Source: Piromyces finnis (lineage: Eukaryota; Neocallimastigomycota; Neocallimastigomycetes; Neocallimastigales; Neocallimastigaceae). Taken from it: a stretch of 64,000 nt of DNA. Location of the stretch: assembly GCA_002104945.1 (NCBI GenBank), contig MCFH01000074.1, positions 62,001 through 126,000 of the forward strand. Direction: 5' to 3'. The translations under genes and the position numbers were made by a program. Below, in pieces: positions 46,905 to 56,809 of the stretch (its first letter is position 1; each line of letters begins with the position of its first letter). The notes below the pieces were generated by a model. The model searched no databases. It saw only the letters and a program-made list of their open reading frames with translations, and had not been told where the DNA came from.

Positions 46905-47190
46905 TGAAATTCTAAATGAAAATGGAACGAATATAAAATATATTGTATCAACTTGTACATATGATAATGTTATATATAAAATTAAATGTAAAAGAAAAAT
47001 AATGTTTAAATGGTGAATGTGTATATCACTTTAATGAAATTCAGACTTCGAATGTTTTATTTAATAAACGTTTTAATTATTTATTTATTGTATTTTTAAT
47101 GATGAAATTCCAAGAGTCTATTGTGATGATATTTATCCACTTTTTAAAAGTTCATGTATGCATTGTGGCAAAGTATATCAAGGTACATGA
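46905..47190 (+). pseudogene. Relic of a Cys-rich secreted protein
   Basis: Pieces in shifting frames read ENGTNIKYIVSTCTYDNVIY with KIKCK, CLNGECVYHFNEIQ and YCDDIYPLFKSSCMHCGKVY. The NGEC and CMHCGK modules resemble the extracellular modules of the gene at 44638-45741, on the opposite strand. Frameshifts and stops make it non-coding now. It is too short to be sure of the relationship. Confidence 0.45.
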
Positions 47191-47545
47191 AAAATGAATG
47201 ATGAATGTTTTTTTTTTTTAAAAAAAAACTATACATTGATGGAACCTGTATATTGTAAATAGATGGTCCTTTTAATACTGAGGGTTTAGGTCCCGAATTA
47301 TAACATTTATTTTTTTTTTGTTTATATTTATAAATAGAGATAAATAGTTAAATTTAAATAATACTAAAATTGAGTTTAATGTGATCAGGATAAGGGACTT
47401 TTAAAGAGAAGAATATAATTTCATTAAGGTACGATTTTTATTTATAAAATAGAATAAACTATTTGCTTCTTTTACCTATTGTTTATGAATAAGATAATAT
47501 AAAATTGTTTTTATCTACTCTCAATGCTTTTTAAAAAAAAATACT
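47191..47545. other. Short AT-rich spacer
   Basis: Nothing is recognised between the relic and the solo LTR. Confidence 0.5.
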
Positions 47546-48295
47546 TGTAAAAATATAATATATATCTTTAGATTATTTAATAATTAATTATTAATTATTA
47601 AATAATAAATTAATATTTAATAAAATTAATTATAAAATTTTTGAATAAATTTAATGGAATAATTTAATAATAAATTATTTTATAATAATTCCGTTAAATT
47701 TAAATTAAGATAAATATTTAAATTTAAGGAATAAAAGAATTTTAATTAAATTTAAATATTTCAAATATTTTAAATAATTAAAATACTTTTTTAAATACTT
47801 TTTATTTAATTTTAGAATAGATTATACTTTTTTATTTAAATTTAGAATAGTTTAATAATTTTAACTTAGTTTTAAAAATAGATTTGTTTATATTTCAATA
47901 GGAAATATATTAAGAATAGTATTGATAATATTAAATTAATTTATAGATAATACATGGACTTTATTCAATTTTGAGTTTACTCAAATTGAATTAAAAGTAT
48001 AATGAATTAGTTTTAGTTTAGTTTTGTTATTTTATTATTTAGTTAGATTAGTTTTGTTTATTTTATATTAAATATATGTTTATTTAAATAGAATAATATA
48101 TTAGAATATAATTATGAAAAAATATAAATACATGTAATTTTTATTTGTTAAATCAATGTAATTGTTATTTTAAATTTTGATAATTAATAAAAATAATAAG
48201 GTGTGATAAAAAATATTCTTTTATTTTTTTTTCGTTTTCGTGTTTAGTTGTTTTATTGTTAAATATATAATCTTTTTTAAGATTAATATTTTACA
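47546..48295 (+). repeat. Solo LTR family D with TSD ATACT
   Basis: 750 bp, TGTAAAAATAT...TTTTACA, perfect ATACT repeats at 47541-47545 and 48296-48300. Over most of its length it is very close to the copy at 55474-56254, so both are fairly recent. Confidence 0.95.
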
Positions 48296-48352
48296 ATACT
48301 TGTAGTATTTGTGGCATTTAATATAACGTTAATATTTATTAAAATGCACAAA

Positions 48353-48400
48353 TGTAAAGATATTATCTGGATTTAAAATAAATTCAGATAATATCTATAT
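48353..48400 (+). repeat. Terminal fragment of a further LTR type (F)
   Basis: TGTAAAGATATTATCTG with a matching CAGATAATATCT arm: the same layout as the hairpin ends of the other LTR families, but a different stem sequence. Only the end survives. Confidence 0.5.
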
Positions 48401-48404
48401 TAGC

Positions 48405-48727
48405 AATACTATTTATTATATATTTACTATTAAAAAATGCTAATTTAAAACTACGCTAGAGTTATTAAATTAATTTTAATTAAATAAAAACTTTTAAGAT
48501 TTAATTTAAATATTTAAAATATTTAAATTTAATTATCCATTAATTTATATATTTATCCAAATTTCATTTCTAACTTTGATATTTTAAAAATTAATCTTTA
48601 TTTAATTATTCCATAAAATTTATATAATAAAATTTATAAATAAATCTTCATTAAAATATCAAAATTATTATTTAATAATTATTAATTAATTATTAAATAA
48701 TTTAAAGATATATATTATATCTTTACA
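48405..48727 (-). repeat. 3' LTR, family B, truncated
   Basis: It begins (minus strand) TGTAAAGATATAATATATATC directly after the purine-rich AAAGGGCGAGAT at about 48728-48739. It is lost beyond 48405. Confidence 0.85.
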
Positions 48728-48759
48728 ATCTCGCCCTTTAAAGTCGAGCTCCTGCGAGA

Positions 48760-49331
48760 TCATTTCTTTGAAGGAATATCAATTACAAATGGTTGATATC
48801 TATGTTTGATCATACCATTGTTATTCCTTGTATAGACTTGATCTTGACTTTCTTTTCTAGACTTTTTATTTTTTCTATAAAATTCTTGGATCAATTGTAC
48901 ATCTGTAATTTGATCTTCCGGGATCCAAGTATTTTCGTCAAGATTTTTCCATGTCATCAAGAAAGATTTCTTTCCATGATAATTTCTTTCTTGAATAATC
49001 TTATCAGGAATCCTATCAATAGTATCAGTAGTTAACATTTTTTTCTTTTATTTATTACTGATCTATTTATAAATTCATTTTCGTTATAAGGTTCTAATAA
49101 CGAACATGAAAAACAGGGTAACTTTGGTAACTTTAATTCAAATGCTAAAGGACTTACTTTCTTGATTATTTCAAAAGGTCCAAGCATTTGATCAGCATAC
49201 TTTTTGTAAGTTTCTTTTGCTTGATCAAGATTTTCTTTTAAAAATTTATTGTTTTCATTAATATCCAAAATTCTTTGCTCAGCTTTATTTGGTCTATTAG
49301 CTGAACTTTGGATGAAAACCATAATTAGCAA
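48760..49331 (-). pseudogene. Integrase C-terminus and chromodomain, out of frame with gag-pol
   Basis: 49331-49032 encodes NRPNKAEQRILDINENNKFL and KMLGPFEI-like MLGPFEIIKKVSPLAFELKL. Between YKKYAD and QMLGPF the usual basic segment of about 30 residues is missing. 49038-48760 encodes a chromodomain (PDKIIQERNYHGKKSFLMTW, NLDENTWIP) and basic tail; in chromoviruses this domain directs integration to modified histones. Frame changes lie near 49305 and at 49032. Whether they are damage or programmed cannot be told, but the internal loss favours damage. Confidence 0.88.
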
Positions 49332-52300
49332 AGAATGGGGATTGATTTATAGATTGTTGTAAAGTATTATTATATGCAAATTCAGCAAATGGGATAAGAT
49401 CAACCCAGTTATTCTGCTTTTTATTTATAAAACAACGGAAATATTGTTCTAATATGCCGTTCACCCTCTCCGTTTGACCATCTGTCTGCGGATGGTTGGC
49501 AGTTGATAATGAATGATTGATATTAAGAAGGTCACAAAGTCTTGACCAAAAGTCAGAAGTAAATTGCGAGCCTCTATCAGAAATGATGGAATCAGGAAGA
49601 CCATGCAAACGGAAGACATTAGCAATAAAAGCATCAGCAGCAATCGAAGCAGTAGGAAGACAACGTAAAGGAATGGCGTGAGCAAATTTAGTAAATCTAT
49701 CGACAACAACCATGAGAGTTGTCATATCTCTGGACTTAGGAAGATCAACAATAAAATCAATAGAAATATCAGACCAGGGCCTACTGGGAGTGTCCAAAGG
49801 GGATAACAATCCATAAGGCTTATGTCTGGGGACTTTGGATTTGCAACAAGTCACGCAAGATTTGATAAAAGATTTAATGTCTGAATGAAACCTTGGCCAC
49901 CAAAAGTTTCTGGAGATCAGTTCAGTGGTTTTCTTAATACCGAAATGACCAGCAGCAACAGAATCATGATGAAGTTCCAAAACTCTTGTCCTAAGAGATT
50001 TAGGAACATAAATAAGGTTATTATATAACAAAAATCCTTCATTATCAATAATAACTTTATCAATATTTTTAATAGGTGCATTACATGCAGAACCATTCAT
50101 TTTAAATTGGACAATAGAATTATACAAATCGTCATTTTTAAGTTCTAATAAAATAGAATCGATTAACGGTTTGTTATCGCTATGATGAAACGAAATAGTA
50201 AGACAAGAAACATCAGAATTAATATTATTCTCTAAATGGTCACTTCTACGAGACAGGATATCAGGCTTACCGGATTTCTTTCCAGCTCTATAAATGAGTT
50301 TAAAATCAAATCTGGATAAGAACAAATTCCATCTAATTTGTCTCTGAGATAACATTTCAGGTTTTCTAGGAAATGTTAAATTCTTGTGATCGGTATAAAT
50401 TATGAACGGATGGCATGCACCTTCTAAATAATGACGCCATTCTTCAAGAGCAATTACAATAGCTAAAAGTTCCTTGTCATATATAGGATAGTTTCTTTGA
50501 CAACTCGTCAAACTTTTAGAAAGAAATGCAATAGGATGTAATTTGCCATCAAATTCTTGAGAGAGAATAGCACCGACAGCATAATTACTAGCATCAGTTT
50601 CTACAATAAATTGTTTATTACTATCCGCATGTTTCAGAATAGGAGCTGACGTGAACAGAGATTTTAATAAAATAAAAGCGTCCTGATCTTCTTTCACCCA
50701 GTTAAAAGCAACATTCTTTCTAGTGAGTTTGTGAAGAGGGTTTGCAATTTTAGCAAAGTCTTTAATAAAAATTCTGTAATAGTTGCATAAACCAATAAAA
50801 GACTGAACCTCTTTAACATTCTTGGGAACCGGCCAATCGAGAATTGCTTTAACTTTATTTTCATCCATTTGCAATCCATCCTTTGAAATGACATAACCAA
50901 GAAAAGTGGTTTTCTCAACATCAAACTCACATTTTTCTAATTTAACATAAAGATTATTTTCAAGTAGTTTCTTAAGTACCTTTTTAACATGCTCATGATG
51001 TTCTTCGATATTATTAGAATAAATAAGAATATCGTCAATATATGAGATAACAAAATCGTCTAAATAGTCACTAAGGACATCGTTAATGAAGTGTTGAAAA
51101 GTTGCAGGTGCATTCTTTAATCCAAAAGGCATAACCAGATATTCAAAATGACCATATCTAGTACGAAAAGCCGTTTTGTATTCGTCACCTTCTTTAATAC
51201 GAACAAGATTATAAGCGGATTTAAGGTCTAATTTAGTAAAAATCTTAGCATTTTTCACCCTATCCAAAAGGTCACTAATTAAAGGTAAAGGATATGAATT
51301 ACGAATGGTAATATCATTCAACTTTCTATAATCGATACAAAGTCTTAGGGAGCCATCCTTCTTTTTAACAAATAAAATTGGGGCACCAGCAGGAGACGAT
51401 GATTTCCTAATAAAACCTTTATTTAAATTATCATCAATATATTTTTTAAGTTCCTCTCTTTCAACTTCAGTTAATGGATACAAAGGTCCATAAAATAAAG
51501 TCGAATCATCTTTAAGTTTGATTTCACAATCATAAGATCTATGAGGAGGTAACACTTCACAATTTTTTTCATTAAACACTTCACTAAATTCTAAATATTG
51601 GGTTGGTACGGCGACCAATTTATCTTTATTAATATCTTTTCCATTATTATTATTATTACTACATGATTCGTTATCATTATTACATGTTTCATTAATTTTT
51701 GTTACAATACATTTAACTTTTTTATTAAAACTAATATATTCATCATCGCTATCATCTTCATCATTGATGGTTCTAACAAGGCGGCCTTTAACATATTCTT
51801 TTTCTTCATTGTTTGGGACAGAGGGATCTACTTTCGGCTTTTTGGTCAAGCTTCGGTCGAGAACATCATGATCTAACTGATCATTCTTTGACTTCTTTCT
51901 TGGTTTTCTCTTTCTTTTGCCTTTATTACAATGTCTGGCACAATAACCAGAACTAAAAGCGATTTTCTTAGAGTCGTAGAAAGCATTTGGATTATGCTTC
52001 TTTATCCACGGCAAACCAAGAATAACATCAACACCGGGGACTTGTAATCCATAAAGTTGAATTACTTCGAAGTGATTTTTGCATCGGAGCATGCACTTCT
52101 CAGTCCTTTCCCAAACACTAACAACTCCATCACTAACACCAGATACACGGAATGGTTCTACTTTTTCCAAATTAATACCAAGGTCTTCAGCAAGACTTGG
52201 ATTAATGAAATTTAATTCAGAACCGGAATCAATTAAAACCTTAATTTTAACTTCCGAAACTTCATTGGTACTCAAGTAAAAATCCACAAGGTTTAAATCA

Positions 52301-53208
52301 CTTTTCACTCCCTTGACTCCAACTTTGTAAATTTTTGGATTAACAATTTTTGGAGTCCTTTCTTTAACAATTCTTAACACTTTTCTGGGCTTTACTCTAT
52401 TAGGACAATTAAATTTTAAATGTCCTGGCTGTTTACAAAGAAAACATAATCCTTTTTTCTTTTCTTCTTCAAAGTTGTCCATGTTTTCATTGTAATTTTT
52501 ACTTGATCCTTGGATATTCACATACCTTCTACGCTTGTTTTCTCTACTAATTCTAAATACATCCACATCCATAGGATCATCAGCCCTTCTACTATTAAAA
52601 TAAAATTCACTAAGCGAATTCCTTTTCATCATATCTTCAACTAAAATAGTTGAAGAAATCAATTGTTCAATTGAAGTTGGGTTTGATTCAATGAAAGCCA
52701 ACTTCTCCCTAAGTGGTGGTAGTAAACCTTTCAGAAACATGTAGATTTTTGCGCTATCATTAAAGCTTGAATTTTGGCTAATACGTTGAAACTCGGTAAT
52801 GTAATCTAATACCTGACCAAGTTTCCTTTGGCGAATATTATCTAATTTACCGTTAGCTACAACGGTATCGTATCTATAACTGCCAAAGTTAGCCTTCAAC
52901 CTATCTACAAATTCATCATAATGGTTTAAAACCTCACTATTATTCTTCATCAACACTGAAGCCCATTCCAACGGTTTACCAGAAAAGTATGATATAACGA
53001 AGTCGACCTTGACTCGATCTGTATTATACAGTGTCGGTCGAGTACGAAATACCAACTCCACTCTAGTTAAAAATCCATCCAATTCTCTTTGTTTACCAGA
53101 AAATGTCGGTGGAGCATTAATAATGTTCCCCGAGTTCCCGGAAACACCCACATTCCTATCACCCATTTCTAAATTTAAATTTTCAAACTCACTAATTAAA
53201 TCCTCCAA
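49297..53208 (-). CDS. Ty3/gypsy Gag-Pol polyprotein, 1303 aa
   Basis: One uninterrupted frame. The Gag capsid starts with NAPPTFSGKQRELDGFLTRV. A CCHC nucleocapsid knuckle (CFLCKQPGHLKFNC) lies near residue 260. The aspartic protease is near 330 (VLIDSGSELNFINP). A Lys/Asn/Asp-rich linker follows. Reverse transcriptase is at about 590-770, with [32 protein letters not shown] and the catalytic YIDD loop (ISYIDDILIYS). RNase H is near 870 (FIVETDASNYAVG, then YTDHKNL). Integrase is at about 1070-1300, with HHDSVAAGHFG/CVTCCKSK zinc binding, SIDFIVDLP, SDRGSQFTS and QTDGQTERVNG, giving the D,D,E set. It ends at HPKFS, where a frameshift detaches the integrase C-terminus. Gag and Pol share one frame, as in Tf1/sushi chromoviruses. 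It looks recently active. Confidence 0.97.
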   Translation of the reverse strand: MEDLISEFENLNLEMGDRNVGVSGNSGNIINAPPTFSGKQRELDGFLTRVELVFRTRPTLYNTDRVKVDFVISYFSGKPLEWASVLMKNNSEVLNHYDEFVDRLKANFGSYRYDTVVANGKLDNIRQRKLGQVLDYITEFQRISQNSSFNDSAKIYMFLKGLLPPLREKLAFIESNPTSIEQLISSTILVEDMMKRNSLSEFYFNSRRADDPMDVDVFRISRENKRRRYVNIQGSSKNYNENMDNFEEEKKKGLCFLCKQPGHLKFNCPNRVKPRKVLRIVKERTPKIVNPKIYKVGVKGVKSDLNLVDFYLSTNEVSEVKIKVLIDSGSELNFINPSLAEDLGINLEKVEPFRVSGVSDGVVSVWERTEKCMLRCKNHFEVIQLYGLQVPGVDVILGLPWIKKHNPNAFYDSKKIAFSSGYCARHCNKGKRKRKPRKKSKNDQLDHDVLDRSLTKKPKVDPSVPNNEEKEYVKGRLVRTINDEDDSDDEYISFNKKVKCIVTKINETCNNDNESCSNNNNNGKDINKDKLVAVPTQYLEFSEVFNEKNCEVLPPHRSYDCEIKLKDDSTLFYGPLYPLTEVEREELKKYIDDNLNKGFIRKSSSPAGAPILFVKKKDGSLRLCIDYRKLNDITIRNSYPLPLISDLLDRVKNAKIFTKLDLKSAYNLVRIKEGDEYKTAFRTRYGHFEYLVMPFGLKNAPATFQHFINDVLSDYLDDFVISYIDDILIYSNNIEEHHEHVKKVLKKLLENNLYVKLEKCEFDVEKTTFLGYVISKDGLQMDENKVKAILDWPVPKNVKEVQSFIGLCNYYRIFIKDFAKIANPLHKLTRKNVAFNWVKEDQDAFILLKSLFTSAPILKHADSNKQFIVETDASNYAVGAILSQEFDGKLHPIAFLSKSLTSCQRNYPIYDKELLAIVIALEEWRHYLEGACHPFIIYTDHKNLTFPRKPEMLSQRQIRWNLFLSRFDFKLIYRAGKKSGKPDILSRRSDHLENNINSDVSCLTISFHHSDNKPLIDSILLELKNDDLYNSIVQFKMNGSACNAPIKNIDKVIIDNEGFLLYNNLIYVPKSLRTRVLELHHDSVAAGHFGIKKTTELISRNFWWPRFHSDIKSFIKSCVTCCKSKVPRHKPYGLLSPLDTPSRPWSDISIDFIVDLPKSRDMTTLMVVVDRFTKFAHAIPLRCLPTASIAADAFIANVFRLHGLPDSIISDRGSQFTSDFWSRLCDLLNINHSLSTANHPQTDGQTERVNGILEQYFRCFINKKQNNWVDLIPFAEFAYNNTLQQSINQSPFFANYGFHPKFS

Positions 53209-53558
53209 TTCAAAATATAATATATAATATAAAATTAAAATGGTTTCTTACTACTATTTCAAGTAAGTAATCTTAAATTTTTTTTTTTTTAATTACACTA
53301 CTACAATTTATCCTAATACAAAAGTTATTCAAACGCGTTCTGCAAAGCAGTGTCGAACAAGTTTTGTATTACTAATTAATATTGGTTAATTCTTCTTTCT
53401 TCTTGCACTCGGTGGTAGTTTCTAATTCTAACCAGTAGTCAAAATTTCTTCTTTCTTTTTATTCGGCGGTAGTTTCCAATTCTAACCAGTAATTAAAGTT
53501 CTTTCTTGCTTTTTGTACCCGGCGGTAGATACCCTAACGTATTCTCTATCTTCGTTGG
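53209..53558 (-). other. Leader of the 49-53 kb element, with internal repeats
   Basis: On + strand TTCTTCTTTC...CGGTGGTAGTTTCTAATTCTAACCAGTA is repeated about 2.5 times between 53390 and 53540, with a spacing near 57-65 bp. It may be the packaging or dimerisation region of the RNA. The function is inferred only from position. Confidence 0.6.
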
Positions 53559-53569
53559 GTAATTGTTAT
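53559..53569 (-). promoter_or_regulatory. Primer binding site (self-primer type)
   Basis: ATAACAATTAC on the minus strand, next to the LTR. The complement GTAATTGTTAT lies in the LTR at 53704-53694, 135 nt from the LTR end. Confidence 0.82.
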
Positions 53570-54173
53570 TGTAATGTTGAACACTGAAAGAATAGATTAG
53601 GATATCTATTCTATTACAATAACACAAAAATTTGAAAAAATAAAATAAAAAATTGTTTTATAAAATATCTTTTATTATAATAGAATTTTAATAATAACAA
53701 TTACATCGATAAAATGATGAAAAATATCTTCTATTTATATTTTTCCTAAATACATTTATATTATTATAACTATTTATTTAAAATATATTATTATTTAAAA
53801 TCTACACTAAAATCTTAATTATTAATAAATATTTAAACTATAACTATTTTTAGTAAAATACAATTGGCAATTCAAATTAAGTACCATTTAATTTGAATAT
53901 GTGCCCATGTATTATTGATATATTAATCATTTATTATTTATCTATTTCTATAAAAAAACAATACTAAAACTAGGGATTTAAATTGAGAATATTAATTTAC
54001 TTGTTAAACATTAAAAATAAATTAATAATTTATTTTGTTTTAAACTTTAATTATTAATAAATAAATTATGTCTCATTTTCTTTTTCTGAATATAATTTGT
54101 GTAACTTAAACAATAATACTTGTGGCTTAAGTTACATTAAAGATATCAAACAGAGGCGTTTGATATCTTTACA
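53570..54173 (-). repeat. 5' LTR, family A (604 bp)
   Basis: Minus-strand ends TGTAAAGATATCAAACG...ATTACA. A perfect 13-bp inverted repeat AAAGATATCAAAC sits at the outer end (54139-54151/54158-54170). Confidence 0.92.
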
Positions 54174-56486
54174 AGGACATCATTTATGAAATGTTGGAAA
54201 GTGGCTAGTGTACTCTTTAGCCCAAAAGGCATGACGAGATATTCAAAATGCCCATACTTGTTCTAAAGGCAGTTTTGTATTCATCACCCTCTTTGATTCT
54301 TACTAAATTATAAGCAGACTTTAAGTCCAATTTAGTAATGTACTTTGCACCCTTCACTCTATCCAATAAGTCACTAATTAATGGAAGAGGATATGAATTT
54401 CTAATGGTCATATCATTAAGTTTCCTATAATCAACGTATAGTCTTAATGACCCATCTTTTTGGCAAATAAAACTGGTGCTCTGGCAGGAGATGCAGATTT
54501 CCTAATGAAACCTTTTTCCAAATTTTCTTTAATATAATTTTTTAATTCATCTCTCTCTGCCTCAGTTAAAGGATAAAGAGGACCATAAAACAAGTTAGAA
54601 TTATCCTTTAATTTGATTTCACAATCGTATTCACGATGTGGAGGTAAAATATCACAATTCTTTTCATTAAAAACCTCTTTAAATAATAAATATTGATTTG
54701 GAATTTCAACAGATTTTTTATCTTTGTTCAAATTATTATTCTCAGTTTTACATTTATTAATAATATTACAAGATAAATTATTACAGTTTCTATCTGAATT
54801 TAATACACAAGAATTGTAATTGTTAAACATTTTATTAGAAAATGAGTATTGTTTTGGTCCGGTGACCGAATTCTTATCTTTATTTAAATTTTCATCAATA
54901 CAATTAATATTATTACATGTACATTTAAAACTACAATTATTATTATTGTTGTTGTTATTTAAACTATCACTAAATAATTTTATTAAAACTATCTAAATTA
55001 CTAATGGTTTTAACGGAGGTTCTACGGCCCCTGATATTAACAGTTTCTTCGTCATCACTGGAGTCACAACAAAAGGATTCGTCATAGTCGGAAAAACCAC
55101 GGTCAATGCAAGAGGATTGTTCATTTTCGTTATCCAAGGCAACTTCTTTCCCTTTTCTTGATGATGACATCGATTTCTTATCCATATTGGTTGTACCCTT
55201 ATTTCTCCTTTTGAGCACAGTATCCGGAGCTAAAGGCAATTTTTGAGGAATCATGATAATAAACTGGACAATGTTTCTCAATCCAAGGTACTCCGAGAAT
55301 AACATTCAAACACTTTGCCAAACTTTCTTTGTTTTATGTTGCAAAGTCTTCCATTTGCAACAATTGTGTCGTTATTAAGATCTCCGAAATTAGTGCGGAG
55401 AGCAGCAACGAATTGATTATAATTTCTTATAATGGCGTCGTTATTTTGTCTTAAACGAGCGGCCCATTCTAAGTGTAAAGATATAATATATATCTTTAGA
55501 TTATTTAATAATGAATCATTAATTATTAAATAATAAATTAATATTTAGTAAAATTGATTATAAAATTTTTGAATAAATTTTATGGAATAATTTAATAATA
55601 AATTATTTTATAATAATTCCGTTAAATTTAAATTAAGATAAATATTTAAATTTAAGGAATAAAAGAATTTTAATTAAATTTAAATATTTCAAATATTTTA
55701 AATAATTAAAATACTTTTTTAAATACTTTTTATTTAATTTTAGAATAGATTATACTTTTTTATTTAAATTTAGAATATTTAATAATTTTAACTTAGTTTT
55801 AAAAATAGATTTGTTTATATTTCAATAGGAAATATATTAAGAATAGTATTGATAATATTAAATTAATTTATAGATAATACATGGACTTTATTCAATTTTG
55901 AGTTTACTCAAATTGAATTAAAAGTATAATGAATTAGTTTTAGTTTAGTTTTGTTATTTTATTATTTAGTTAGATTAGTTTTGTTTATTTTATATTAAAT
56001 ATATGTTTATTTAAATAGAATAATATATTAGAATATAATTATGAAAAAATATAAATACATGTAATTTTTGTTTATTAAATCGATGTAATTGTTATTTTCA
56101 ATTTTTTAATTATTAACTATTATATAGTTAATAATATTTTTAAAAGTTTAAATAAAAATGTTTTTTTAAATAAAAATTTAATATTTTATTTTTTATTTTT
56201 GTGTTAATAAAAATTGTTAAGTATAAAATCTGTTTTAAATTTTATACTTTTACACTAAGGGTCTATTAACAAAATACGAGATTAAGAAGCGTACTCTCGC
56301 TTCATCATTGGCGAACCGATCAGGGTTGGCTTCAATAGCTAGCTCAACCCTTGTCAAGAACCCGTCTGGTTCTTGTCTGTGGCCGGAAAAAGTTGGAGGA
56401 TCATTTACTATCCTCAAAGTTGCACTTTGACGCTCCATTGTTTCGTTTAAGTGCAAATTGTTAAGAAGTATATTGATTTCTTCCAA
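54174..56486 (-). pseudogene. Second gypsy chromovirus gag-pol relic, interrupted by a solo LTR
   Basis: Gag starts at 56486 (MEEINILLNNLHLNE, then NDPPTFSGHRQEPDGFLTRV). It is interrupted by the LTR at 55474-56254 and continues WAARLRQNNDAIIRNYNQFV to about 55320. After an internal deletion, the protease end and Asn-rich linker follow (54970-55305 and 54444-54830, with SCVLNSDRN). RT runs to 54174 ([20 protein letters not shown]), with frameshifts near 54445 and 54250. It is truncated there by the LTR of the 49-54 kb element. It belongs with the 5' LTR at 56810-57528. Confidence 0.88.
55474..56254 (+). repeat. Solo LTR family D (781 bp) with TSD CTAAG
   Basis: CTAAG at 55469-55473 and 56255-56259. 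The gag frame is continuous across it (RPLEWAARL) when one target copy is kept, proving a clean insertion into gag. Confidence 0.96.
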
Positions 56487-56809
56487 ATGATTAATATTTA
56501 CTTATTTAATTTTTTACAATATTTTAATTAAGATGTAGTCGTAACTCTATCCTATCAAACGGTGTTAGACGAGCTCTTAAAAATATTACAACAAAATTAA
56601 ATATACTAATTATATATATGGAAGACCTTTGAGTAACAGGCACTAAATTAACTAATCCTCAGAAAGTATGGTAAAACTCCAAAACGTGGTAGATTTTCCT
56701 AAAACACGGTAGTTAATTTCTAAACTAAGATAGATAAAAAGAAAATTTTATTAATTTGTTTTATTAAAAATTTTATAACGTGTTTTATTAGAACAAAGGT
56801 AATTGTTAT
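56487..56809 (-). other. Leader and primer binding site of the second gypsy relic
   Basis: 56799-56809 is ATAACAATTAC on the minus strand, directly after the LTR. The rest is non-coding leader. Confidence 0.75.

Larger units (their letters stand above)
48405..54173 (-). mobile_element. Nearly intact Ty3/gypsy chromovirus with unlike LTRs
   Basis: Order on the minus strand: LTR family A (54173-53570), primer binding site, leader, gag-pol, integrase C-terminus, chromodomain, polypurine tract, and a truncated LTR family B (48727-about 48405). Normal integration gives two identical LTRs, so this is a chimera or a rearranged element. Two frameshifts in the 3' part separate integrase end and chromodomain. 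Confidence 0.85.

Noticed and set aside
48353-48400. Hairpin as a transcription terminator
   Set aside because: It has the TGTAAAGAT start and layout of an LTR end; no transcript end is implied.
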